Of a stretch of 64,000 nucleotides of DNA, positions 51,399 to 58,530 are shown one piece after another. Numbering within the stretch: position 1 is the stretch's first letter; the number at the start of each line of letters is the position of its first letter. The notes beneath the pieces were generated by a model that was given only the letters and a program-made list of their open reading frames with translations, had not been told where the DNA came from and did not search any database. This DNA is from Devosia neptuniae (GTDB lineage: Bacteria > Pseudomonadota > Alphaproteobacteria > Rhizobiales > Devosiaceae): contig NZ_CP104965.1 of the NCBI RefSeq assembly GCF_025452235.1, positions 496,001-560,000 on the forward strand. The letters are read 5' to 3'. A program made the translations under genes and the position numbers.

Positions 51399-51929
51399 AT
51401 GGTGCCGACTATCACAGCCGCACTGGCCGCCCTGGAGCGGTACACCGGCTTTTCCCAATCCCGCAGCAAAACCATTGCGCGTCGGCTGCAAGAGGCCGGC
51501 ATCTTGCAGCTGGGTTCACCCGGTTCAACGCCTCAGATTGACCGCGCCGGCTTCGGCGCCCTGTTCGTAGCCCTTGCCGCCGACACCACGCTCCATGCCG
51601 CCGCAGACCGCGTTCGCCAGTACTTCGCGCTTACACCGGGCGGCGTGTCATTGGAGGGTGCCCCGCCATCGATCGGCACGGCCCGTTCCGAATTGCTCGC
51701 CCTGATCGACATCGCCACCGACGGACCCGACGACCTGCGGCACGTCCAGATCGAGTTGGTGTCGAACTTCCCCGAGATTGCCCTCTACTGGGCCGACGGC
51801 ACGGTGCAGCGTTACCAGCCCACCGGCACAGTTTCGAACCACTGGCAGGTCGACACTCACCGAAAATCCACAACCGTCACTGGCCGCGCGTTCCGCGATG
51901 CTGCAAACGCCACATTCCGAAAGAACTGA
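51399..51929 (+). CDS. Hypothetical phage protein, possible DNA-binding N-terminus
   Basis: This 176-residue protein has an N-terminal helical part (ERYTGFSQSRSKTIARRLQEAG), which looks like a winged or plain HTH for reading DNA. A 100-residue mixed domain (LALIDIATDGPDDLRHVQIELV, IALYWADGTVQRYQP) follows. AGGAGG touches the ATG, so GTG 51402 may be the true start. A terminator stands just upstream. In phages of this order, similar-sized proteins precede the head genes, but I cannot name it. Confidence 0.72.
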   Translation: MVPTITAALAALERYTGFSQSRSKTIARRLQEAGILQLGSPGSTPQIDRAGFGALFVALAADTTLHAAADRVRQYFALTPGGVSLEGAPPSIGTARSELLALIDIATDGPDDLRHVQIELVSNFPEIALYWADGTVQRYQPTGTVSNHWQVDTHRKSTTVTGRAFRDAANATFRKN

Positions 51930-51930
51930 A

Positions 51931-52506
51931 ATGGCTCTTCTGAAGAAGACTAGATCGGCCCCCTACGTCGTGCAGTCCCTTGCCGACTCCAACGCTGAGT
52001 ACGGTTTGCGTGCCGGCCGGCTTGCCGAACTGCAAACGGCCCTTAGCGCGCTACGTACAGAAGCCTTGGCGCTCGATCGTGAACTCGGACGAACAACCGC
52101 GCCGGCGATGCGGCCCTCCGTGGCTGCACTTCTCGGTGATGAAATCGTGGATGAACGAACCGGCAAGAGCACGCGGCTGTTGGAACTGCGTCGCACCATC
52201 GCTGACCATGAGGCGGCGATTGAGCTGCAGAAGGCCCGAGTAAACGAGGCAAAAGGTGTTGCGACCATCGCCGCCTGCCAAGCAGCAAAACCAGAATACG
52301 GCCGGCGTGTCGCGGCGCTTGCCGCGGCTCTCGAGGCCGTCGCGGGCGCTCGAGCCGATTATCAGCAGCTCGTCACTGCATTTGAGGCCGAGGACATCTC
52401 CTGGACCCGGCTTGGAGTGTTCATTCCAAACTTCCTTGGTACCCAGGGCGATGGTCATATCGAGCGCTTCATCCGTGAGGCGAAGGAGGCCGGTTATGTC
52501 GCTTGA
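51931..52506 (+). CDS. Hypothetical phage protein rich in coiled coil
   Basis: This 191-residue protein is mostly helical with long heptad-like runs (LAELQTALSALRTEALALDREL; LLELRRTIADHEAAIELQKARV). It ends GHIERFIREAKEAGYVA. It starts one base after the previous stop and its end overlaps the next gene by 11 bases, so it is cotranslated in the cluster leading to the prohead protease. A scaffold or chaperone role is possible but not shown. Confidence 0.72.
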   Translation: MALLKKTRSAPYVVQSLADSNAEYGLRAGRLAELQTALSALRTEALALDRELGRTTAPAMRPSVAALLGDEIVDERTGKSTRLLELRRTIADHEAAIELQKARVNEAKGVATIAACQAAKPEYGRRVAALAAALEAVAGARADYQQLVTAFEAEDISWTRLGVFIPNFLGTQGDGHIERFIREAKEAGYVA

Positions 52507-52666
52507 GCGCGCGGACGGCCAGCGCAGCGGCAAAACAGGTGCCAGGCGCCATATCACCGTTGAGGGTAAAACCACCTTCGACGATCGGACGCCGGTGACG
52601 ATTGCACGGGCGTTGCGCGCCAAGTCGAAGCTCGGCGAGATGGAGCGAAAGATTGCCCAGCGTTAA
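52496..52666 (+). CDS. Small basic phage protein (56 aa)
   Basis: This 56-residue basic protein (MSLERADGQRSGKTGARRHI ... RAKSKLGEMERKIAQR) has AAGGAGG six bases before its ATG. It overlaps the preceding gene by 11 bases and the following protease gene by 14. The tight coupling and clear ribosome site support a real gene. Function unknown. Confidence 0.7.
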   Translation: MSLERADGQRSGKTGARRHITVEGKTTFDDRTPVTIARALRAKSKLGEMERKIAQR

Positions 52667-53174
52667 CGGTTACGCGGCGCTCTTCCAGAACGAAACAGTC
52701 ATAGCGGGTGAGTTTCGCGAAAGGATAGCGCGTGGGGCTTTTTCCAAGTCATTGCGGGATGCAGACGTCGTTGCCCTGCTCGATCATGACACTGGACGTG
52801 TCATCGGGCGCAAGTCCGTTGGGACGCTCACGTTGCGCGAGGATCTGATCGGGCTCTGGGTGTCCATCGATGTCGATAACTCCACTCCGGAGGGACAGAC
52901 GGTTTTGGGTGCCGTAACCCGCCAGGATTTGAAGGGCATGAGCTTCGGCTTTAGAGTGCGAAAGGAAGAATGGGCGGACGGTGGGAGCCGCTTGCCGCTC
53001 CGCACCCTCACTGAGATTGAACTTCATGAGGTTTCGGTCGTGGCCTTCCCTGCCTACGAACGCACCAGCATAGTGCTGTCGAGATCCACGCCACAAAGTC
53101 CTCGTGAGAGCCAAGCCAATGCAGGTCGCCGGCGCGCCGAGGCGGCCATGCGGCGCCGCGGAATCCCCGTATGA
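52653..53174 (+). CDS. HK97-family prohead protease
   Basis: This 173-residue protein matches the U35 (HK97 gp4-like) head maturation protease. Landmarks are NGYAALFQNETVIAGEFRER, GAFSKSL, the catalytic His in ALLDHDTGRVIGR and GTLTLREDLIGLWVSIDV. The serine region KGMSFGFRVRKEEW and ELHEVSVVAFPAY follow. No ATG fits; TTG 52653 has GGAG exactly seven bases ahead and gives the expected length. The protease normally lies between portal and capsid genes, neither of which is present here. Confidence 0.88.
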   Translation: MPSVNGYAALFQNETVIAGEFRERIARGAFSKSLRDADVVALLDHDTGRVIGRKSVGTLTLREDLIGLWVSIDVDNSTPEGQTVLGAVTRQDLKGMSFGFRVRKEEWADGGSRLPLRTLTEIELHEVSVVAFPAYERTSIVLSRSTPQSPRESQANAGRRRAEAAMRRRGIPV

Positions 53175-53217
53175 AGAAAGGCCCCGGCAGCTGTCACAGC
53201 GCCAGGGCCTTCTCTGT
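53173..53217. terminator. Terminator-like inverted repeat after the prohead protease
   Basis: GAAGAAAGGCCC pairs with GGGCCTTCTCT across a 20-base loop that is itself partly paired. It lies between the protease and the convergent two-TM protein gene and could act in both directions. Confidence 0.55.
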
Positions 53218-53306
53218 GCCAGCGCTGCGGGGGACATCGCGCACCGGCTTGAGGCTTAGATGGGTAGGCTGACATCGGGTTCAATGTCGGTCGCGCTGGT
53301 GTGATC

Positions 53307-54098
53307 TTATGACCAATTCGCGCGGTTGATCACCCGGGTGTAGATCGTGGCATCGTCGAAGTCATTCATGCCCATCAGATTCATAGCACTAACGACATTT
53401 GCGCCGGTGACCTCTTCGGGCGGCTGGTCACTTCCACGGGCGTGGTCAAATAGGGCCGACGCCCGTGCGTAGATTTCGGCGCAGTCAATAACGTAGGACT
53501 CGAGGTTCAGAAGCATGGGCGTTGCCCGGGCCTCGACGCCTGCAGCGTGTCGTATGACCTCTGCAGTGCGGGAGTGCTGGACTTGGAGGCGCGCTATTAG
53601 CTTAGCCAAGTTCTCAGCAACCCCGTCATCTGCGTGCTCAACGTAGTCCCTCATTAAGCCAAGCGCATCGTCAGGCAGTGTGGCAGGTACCGCCGGGGCG
53701 GGTACGGGGCAAGGTAGGACTTGCCCGACACATTGTGGACGCAGCAGGTTCAGCGCATCCAGCGACGCCTCTGCATACTCCATCAGCTTGGATAGTGACA
53801 GCGGGAGCATGGCGCGCGTAGCTCGCATCTTTCGTATACGAGCCTGCTCGGTCAACTTGTCGGCGTGCATGATTTGAGCCTGGACCGCACTCGCCCCAAC
53901 CATTGCGGCGGCGATGGCTACGAAGCCCGTGAGAAGCGTTTGGTATCGCTCAAGGACGTACTCAGCGACTCCATGTGGGGTGTCCGAACTGACTCCAGTC
54001 ACTGACACGGCGCCGGTCCAAAATACCAGCAGGGCCAATACCGTTCCGCCAGCAATGATCGCGGGCAAATGGGCGCGCATTAGCTCAAACCTCGTCAC
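53307..54098 (-). CDS. Hypothetical two-TM protein, probable accessory (moron) gene
   Basis: This 263-residue protein has two N-terminal TM segments (about residues 11-32 and 50-72) and a long helical cytoplasmic part (MHADKLTEQARIRKMRATRA ... AENLAKLIARLQVQHSRTAEV). It is the only gene on this strand between two head genes and is flanked by a terminator. Such isolated reverse genes in prophages often serve the host or exclude other phages. I recognise no family and infer no function. Confidence 0.72.
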   Translation of the reverse strand: MTRFELMRAHLPAIIAGGTVLALLVFWTGAVSVTGVSSDTPHGVAEYVLERYQTLLTGFVAIAAAMVGASAVQAQIMHADKLTEQARIRKMRATRAMLPLSLSKLMEYAEASLDALNLLRPQCVGQVLPCPVPAPAVPATLPDDALGLMRDYVEHADDGVAENLAKLIARLQVQHSRTAEVIRHAAGVEARATPMLLNLESYVIDCAEIYARASALFDHARGSDQPPEEVTGANVVSAMNLMGMNDFDDATIYTRVINRANWS

Positions 54099-54232
54099 CT
54101 GATCAGCCGCCTATAGCCGCAAAGGGCGCCTATGGGGAGGGGATATCTCAAACTCCAGCGGAACGGCTTTTCGCCTACCGCCCGTCCCCCAACGCGCACT
54201 CTCCCGCAATTCAAACGATGGGGGTAAAACCC

Positions 54233-54610
54233 ATGCCACGACCTAGAAAGTCGATCGCACAAGCGCGCTTGACTGGCGCCTACGCCAAGGATCCGGCCCG
54301 CTACGCCGCCCGCACAGAGCCATTGGTCAACGAGCCGCTAGGTGCACCGCCTGACTGGCTTACGGTCACTCAGCGGGCCGTTTGGCGCGACATAGCGAAC
54401 CGTATGCCATGGCTCAACAAGAGCCACCGCGGGATTACGGGGATTGCCGCCATCCTGCAGGCCAAACTTGCGGACGGGGCACTGGGTTTCCCCGGTATGA
54501 ACCTCCTCCGCATGACGTTGGGGCAGATGGGGGCCACGCCAGCGACGTCGCAACACGCCGCTCTGCCAGAGCCGGTGAGCGATGATCCGGCGGAGGCTTA
54601 CTTTAGGTAG
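54233..54610 (+). CDS. Phage terminase small subunit (P27-like)
   Basis: This 125-residue protein starts MPRPRKSIAQARLTGAYAKD and has the P27/TerS pattern: TG near the start, RTEPLVNEPLGAPPDWLTVTQRAVWRDIANRMPWL, then a helical body. GGGGGT precedes ATG 54233. Small terminases recognise the packaging site and start packaging with the large subunit. No large subunit follows; the next genes are reverse-strand accessory genes. A lone terS is a hallmark of several phage satellites but also fits a deletion. Confidence 0.82.
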   Translation: MPRPRKSIAQARLTGAYAKDPARYAARTEPLVNEPLGAPPDWLTVTQRAVWRDIANRMPWLNKSHRGITGIAAILQAKLADGALGFPGMNLLRMTLGQMGATPATSQHAALPEPVSDDPAEAYFR

Positions 54611-54634
54611 GTGGCGAGGCGATCGTAACGCGAT

Positions 54635-54835
54635 CTACTTGGCGTCAACCGTAACCCAAACCGGGCTGCTGTTCGAGCCTTGGACGAGCTCGATGCCACG
54701 CTCACAATCTGCCTTCTTCACGTAGCCCTCGCCGCTATCGGCGATGATCTTCGCGTTCGATGCCTGATAGCGCCAGCGGTACTCACCCTTGTTGTCCTTA
54801 TAGATCAGGAACGACGGGTACGGGCGGTCGGTCAT
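54635..54835 (-). CDS. DUF1508 (YegP-like) protein
   Basis: This 66-residue protein has one DUF1508 unit (FLIYKDNKGEYRWRYQASNAKIIADSGEGY, KADCERGIELVQ). The domain is common in small cytoplasmic proteins of unclear role. GAGGAG lies six bases ahead of the ATG. It is the last gene of a three-gene reverse cluster (55464 to 54635) inside the structural region. Confidence 0.85.
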   Translation of the reverse strand: MTDRPYPSFLIYKDNKGEYRWRYQASNAKIIADSGEGYVKKADCERGIELVQGSNSSPVWVTVDAK

Positions 54836-54847
54836 TTCTCTCTCCTC

Positions 54848-55096
54848 CTAGTTGTTGCTTCCACAAAGTTGTTCGCATGGCGCTCCATCGCTGTCGCCAT
54901 CAAGGCGACCTCCCCATGAGCAATTCTGCATATACCAGACGGCTTCATCGCAGGAGCCGATCCGCCCGCAGGTCTTGCGAGGCTGGCAGCTAACCTGGGC
55001 AACCTCGTAGATGTCCGGATTTGCTACGCTTTGTTTCCCGGCAAAGGCCGGTACTGGCAAAAAAGCCAGTACCGCCATCGCTAGCCACATCTTCAT
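54848..55096 (-). CDS. Secreted excalibur-like Cys-rich protein
   Basis: This 82-residue protein has a signal peptide (cleavage near AFA) and then a Cys-rich domain KTCGRIGSCDEAVWYMQNCS ... LDGDSDGAPCEQLCG. This is the excalibur-type pattern (C-x-SC-EA and DxDxDGxPCE, a calcium-binding loop). The ATG overlaps the upstream lipoprotein stop (ATGA). A periplasmic or exported role is likely; calcium binding is inferred from the loop. Confidence 0.78.
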   Translation of the reverse strand: MKMWLAMAVLAFLPVPAFAGKQSVANPDIYEVAQVSCQPRKTCGRIGSCDEAVWYMQNCSWGGRLDGDSDGAPCEQLCGSNN

Positions 55097-55464
55097 GCGA
55101 CCGGCGCGAAGGTGATGCCGCAATTTTTCACGCGGTTGACCTGCTCGATAGCCTGCATCTCACCCTTCATGCGCGCCACGTCGGCAGCGGCGGCGCCGTC
55201 GCCTTTCATGAAAAACAGTGCTGGCCAGAACAGTATGACCCCGACACCGGTCATGGCGGCGTCTTGGCTCCGGTTTTTCTCCTGCACACCGTAGGCCTGT
55301 GCCGCCCTGGCCGACACCCCTTCGGCTTCCGCACGAAGCTGAGCGCAGCTCAAGTTCTGGTAGAGCCCAGTGGAAACATAGGTGGGCGCAATATCCTTCG
55401 GTGGCGTTGCGCAGGCATAAAGCATCGCCGTCGCGCCAAGCGCGATTGCAGTCTTCTTAATCAT
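55093..55464 (-). CDS. Small lipoprotein of the element
   Basis: This 123-residue protein has a lipobox (MLYACATPP). A mature part with two Cys (NLSCAQL and KNCGITF), a hydrophobic stretch (TGVGVILFWPALFFM) and the end VNRVKNCGITFAPVA follow. ATG 55464 is preferred over the upstream in-frame codon. It heads the reverse cluster with the excalibur and DUF1508 genes. Phage lipoproteins of this kind can alter surface receptors, which is only a possibility here. Confidence 0.72.
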   Translation of the reverse strand: MIKKTAIALGATAMLYACATPPKDIAPTYVSTGLYQNLSCAQLRAEAEGVSARAAQAYGVQEKNRSQDAAMTGVGVILFWPALFFMKGDGAAAADVARMKGEMQAIEQVNRVKNCGITFAPVA

Positions 55465-55551
55465 TGAAGTCCCCCAAATAATGCGGGGAGAAGACACTAA
55501 ATCCAACTAGTCCGCAAGCAACTCGTTAGCAGATCGTTAATCATTGAAATC

Positions 55552-55579
55552 CCCGCCCTCGCCGGCGGGTTTTTCTTTT
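55552..55579 (+). terminator. Rho-independent terminator before the tape-measure cluster
   Basis: CCCGCC-CTCGCC-GGCGGG is followed by TTTTTCTTTT. The next plus-strand gene starts 16 bases after the T-run, so there is no space for a promoter between. Confidence 0.8.
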
Positions 55580-55594
55580 CCAAGGATTTCCAAC

Positions 55595-55786
55595 ATGACC
55601 ACACCCGAATTTCGGGCGCGTCTCCGTGCGCTCATTCTTGACGCCGCAGACAGTGCCGCAGAGCCGATTGCGTTCGTTGATGAGCTGCTTGCAGAGGCGA
55701 TCGCTGCAAACGTCGTGGCTGGCGATCGCATTTCGACGGCAGCAATGCTGCGCAAGTTTGCCGACCAGATGATGGAACCGGCCTGA
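55595..55786 (+). CDS. Small phage protein before the tape measure (63 aa)
   Basis: This 63-residue helical protein (MTTPEFRARLRALILDAADS ... MLRKFADQMMEPA) has AAGGA eight bases before ATG 55595. It ends one base before the tape-measure ATG. By position it resembles the short tail-assembly chaperones that precede tape-measure genes, but no frameshift signal is evident. Confidence 0.7.
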   Translation: MTTPEFRARLRALILDAADSAAEPIAFVDELLAEAIAANVVAGDRISTAAMLRKFADQMMEPA

Positions 55787-55787
55787 A

Positions 55788-58172
55788 ATGTCGGACACCA
55801 TCCAAACGTTGCTGGTTAGCCTAGAGGCACGCGTGGCGGGGTTTGACCGCGAAATGAAACGCGCGGTCGGCATCAGCAACAAAAATGCCAGATCGATCGA
55901 GACCCGCTTTCAGGCGATGAACCGCAACGTGTCGCGCAGCTTCAGCGACTTTGGTGGCGCCATCGGCAAGGCGTTCGCTGGTGCCGCCGCACTTCGTGGC
56001 GCCCAACAACTGATCGATACCAGCATCGGTATAACGAACAGCTTGAAAGTTGCTGGTCTAGCCGGTGAAGAGCTCAACAGCGTCTACGATGACCTGTTTG
56101 CCTCCGCGCAGCGAAACTACGCCCCGCTTGAGGCGCTTACCACCCTGTATGGGCGGGCTGCCGCTGTCCAGGACGAGCTAGGGGCGTCGTCGCAGGACCT
56201 CATCAAATTCACTGACAACATCGCCATAGCGCTCCGTGTAAACGGGAAGTCGGCAGCGGAGTCGTCAGGCGCCCTGATGCAACTTGGTCAAGCGCTTGGC
56301 TCGGCTAGGGTGCAGGCTGAAGAATTCAACTCGATCAACGAGGGTGCCCGTCCCATCCTTCAGGCCGCTGCGGCGGGTATTCTGGAAGCAGGCGGGTCTG
56401 TAGCGAAGCTGAAGGCCCTTGTTAATGACGGAAAGATTTCCAATCAGGCGTTCTTCCAGGGCATCCAGGCCGGCTCCGTTATCCTTGAGGAAAAACTAGT
56501 CGGCGCCGAAGCTTCGGTATCGAACTCGTTTATTCGCCTTCAGAATGTTCTGATCGACACTGCTGGCAAGATGAATGAGGGGACGTCGGCTAGCACGATC
56601 CTCGCGGACGGCCTTCAGAACTTGTCGGACGGCGTCGAGGAATTTGGCGCATGGCTGGAGCAGAACGGTGAAGGCGTAAAAACGTTCTTCGCTGATGTTT
56701 CAGAAGCCATCGAGGCGACGCAGCGCGCATCTCGTGATCTCGGGCAGGCCAGTGGTCTAAGCGGCGTCGGTCGATTTATCGAAGACCTAACCGGGTTGCA
56801 GGTGTCTTCGGACTACGCAACGGGCAGCGTCAAGAGAACTGTCGACCAAATCGAACGGCTATCGGGCGGGGCCACGGATGCCGACCTAGCCATCGCTGCT
56901 GCCGAACAGGCTCTTGTCAACTTCGCAGCGAACGGCGCCAGCGGATTTGGCGAGCTTGAGCCGGTTGTCGACGACTTCATCCAGCAATTGCTGAAAGGCA
57001 GAGGCACAGCCGAAACGGCCGCTGTCGCTATCGAGAAAATCGGCAGCGCGGGCGATTTCGGTTCGCTAATCGGCCAACTCGGCGGTTTGGTGGACGCGTT
57101 ATTCTCCGTACGGAGCGAAGCGGTTGCTACCGCCGCTGCCGTTGCCGCAGCTCAGCGCGGTGAAACGTCTCGCACGAACATTGAGAGTCAGCGCGCAGAG
57201 CAGTTGGCAAATCGGCCAAAACCGGCCGTGACTGTGAAGCCGATTACCGCGGCGGACTACCCCGTAGTTGGTGGCTCCGGTGGCAGACGTTCAGGCGGCG
57301 GCGGGCAATCTCCCGGCGAAAAGCTGGATGATATCCTCAAAAAGCAAGCGGAAGAAAACCGTCTGCTCGAGGAAAAGACCGCTCTTCAGGCAACGCTAAA
57401 CCCGCTGGTCAGTGATTACGGCTTTGCCGTTGAAAAACTGCGGGTTGCGCAGGAATTGCAATCCGCGGCAACTGCGGCGGGTATCGAGCTTACTCCTGCC
57501 CTGAAGGCCACGATCGACGAACTGGCTACCGGTTATGCCAACGCCTCTGTCGAGGCTGAAAAGCTCGCCGAAAGCCAAGAGCAGATTAAGCAAATCGCCG
57601 CTGACTTCGGTGAAGCTGGCAAATCGGCAATCCAGGGTTTCATCTCTGATCTGCGCGAAGGCAAGTCTGCCGCGGATGCACTCAGCAACGCCATGGCAAG
57701 CATTTTGGACTCGGTCATTCAGATCGGGATCAACGCGCTGCTTGGTGGCTTTGGTGGCGGAGGCGGCCTGCTTGGTGCGCTTGGTGGTTTGTTCGGCTTT
57801 GCAGGCGGTGGTTACACCGGGGCTGGCGGCAAGAATGAGCCAGCGGGTGTGGTTCATAAAGGTGAAGTCGTCTGGTCTCAGAGAGACATCTCCCGTGCCG
57901 GTGGCGTCGGCGTTGTCGAGGCTATGCGTCGTGGAATGTCCGGCTACGCCAACGGTGGTTATGTCGGCTCACCAGGACCGGTGATCGGGCGACCTGCAAA
58001 CGACAATGGCGCCATGACAGTACGCGTCGAGCTGGATAGCGACATGCTCCACGCCCAGGTCGTCAACACCGCCGGCCGAGTGGTTGCTGCCGCTGCTCCG
58101 ACCATCGTTCGCCGCGCAAACGACAGTGCGCCTGACGTAGTGGCTCAGAACGCCGCTCGGTTCGGCAGTTAG
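55788..58172 (+). CDS. Phage tail tape-measure protein
   Basis: This 794-residue protein has the tape-measure domain at residues 1-270 (LLVSLEARVAGFDREMKRAV, then VAGLAGEELNSVYDDLFASA and ARVQAEEFNSINEGARPILQ). A long helical body and a glycine-rich hydrophobic stretch (LLGGFGGGGGLLGALGGLFG, residues about 645-665) follow, then a GGYTGAGGKNEPAGVVHKGE element near the C-terminus. A PANDN motif occurs near residue 740. It sets the tail length of siphovirus-like particles. No tail tube or tail terminator gene is present nearby. Confidence 0.92.
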   Translation: MSDTIQTLLVSLEARVAGFDREMKRAVGISNKNARSIETRFQAMNRNVSRSFSDFGGAIGKAFAGAAALRGAQQLIDTSIGITNSLKVAGLAGEELNSVYDDLFASAQRNYAPLEALTTLYGRAAAVQDELGASSQDLIKFTDNIAIALRVNGKSAAESSGALMQLGQALGSARVQAEEFNSINEGARPILQAAAAGILEAGGSVAKLKALVNDGKISNQAFFQGIQAGSVILEEKLVGAEASVSNSFIRLQNVLIDTAGKMNEGTSASTILADGLQNLSDGVEEFGAWLEQNGEGVKTFFADVSEAIEATQRASRDLGQASGLSGVGRFIEDLTGLQVSSDYATGSVKRTVDQIERLSGGATDADLAIAAAEQALVNFAANGASGFGELEPVVDDFIQQLLKGRGTAETAAVAIEKIGSAGDFGSLIGQLGGLVDALFSVRSEAVATAAAVAAAQRGETSRTNIESQRAEQLANRPKPAVTVKPITAADYPVVGGSGGRRSGGGGQSPGEKLDDILKKQAEENRLLEEKTALQATLNPLVSDYGFAVEKLRVAQELQSAATAAGIELTPALKATIDELATGYANASVEAEKLAESQEQIKQIAADFGEAGKSAIQGFISDLREGKSAADALSNAMASILDSVIQIGINALLGGFGGGGGLLGALGGLFGFAGGGYTGAGGKNEPAGVVHKGEVVWSQRDISRAGGVGVVEAMRRGMSGYANGGYVGSPGPVIGRPANDNGAMTVRVELDSDMLHAQVVNTAGRVVAAAAPTIVRRANDSAPDVVAQNAARFGS

Positions 58173-58216
58173 CGCTCGGGCCGCGTCACCCTCCATTTCA
58201 TTTTAAGGAATCCAAC

Positions 58217-58453
58217 ATGACCACCCCGCGAACCGTCACGCACAGTGACGGAACGACCTTCTCCGACGGAACCGGCTACGCACCGACGGACCTCCTTGTC
58301 AGCGACGAATGGCCGGCAAACCCGTCCGCTCTGCCTGTGGAGCACCAGGTTTCGGTGCTGGCCCGAGCTGTCCTGGTTCTGGCCGAGGGGCGCCGACCCA
58401 GCGGCGCCATGAAGCGGTTTGCGCGGGCCCTGGCCACCGGCCGGCCCGCCTAA
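58217..58453 (+). CDS. Hypothetical phage protein (78 aa)
   Basis: This 78-residue protein (MTTPRTVTHSDGTTFSDGTG ... RPSGAMKRFARALATGRPA) has TTAAGGA at a good distance from ATG 58217. It lies between tape measure and tail spike on the same strand and ends before a strong terminator. No family recognised. Confidence 0.68.
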   Translation: MTTPRTVTHSDGTTFSDGTGYAPTDLLVSDEWPANPSALPVEHQVSVLARAVLVLAEGRRPSGAMKRFARALATGRPA

Positions 58454-58488
58454 CGCAGCCCCCTCCACCCATCACATTTTGAAACACA

Positions 58489-58516
58489 GGGCTGCCCTTC
58501 GGGCGGCCCTTTTTAT
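58489..58516 (+). terminator. Rho-independent terminator directly before the tail spike gene
   Basis: GGGCTGCCC-TTC-GGGCGGCCC is followed by TTTTTATTT. The GTG start of the next gene is 14 bases beyond, and its ribosome site GGAG is immediately after the T-run. Confidence 0.88.
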
Positions 58517-58530
58517 TTGGAGCCCTCGAA

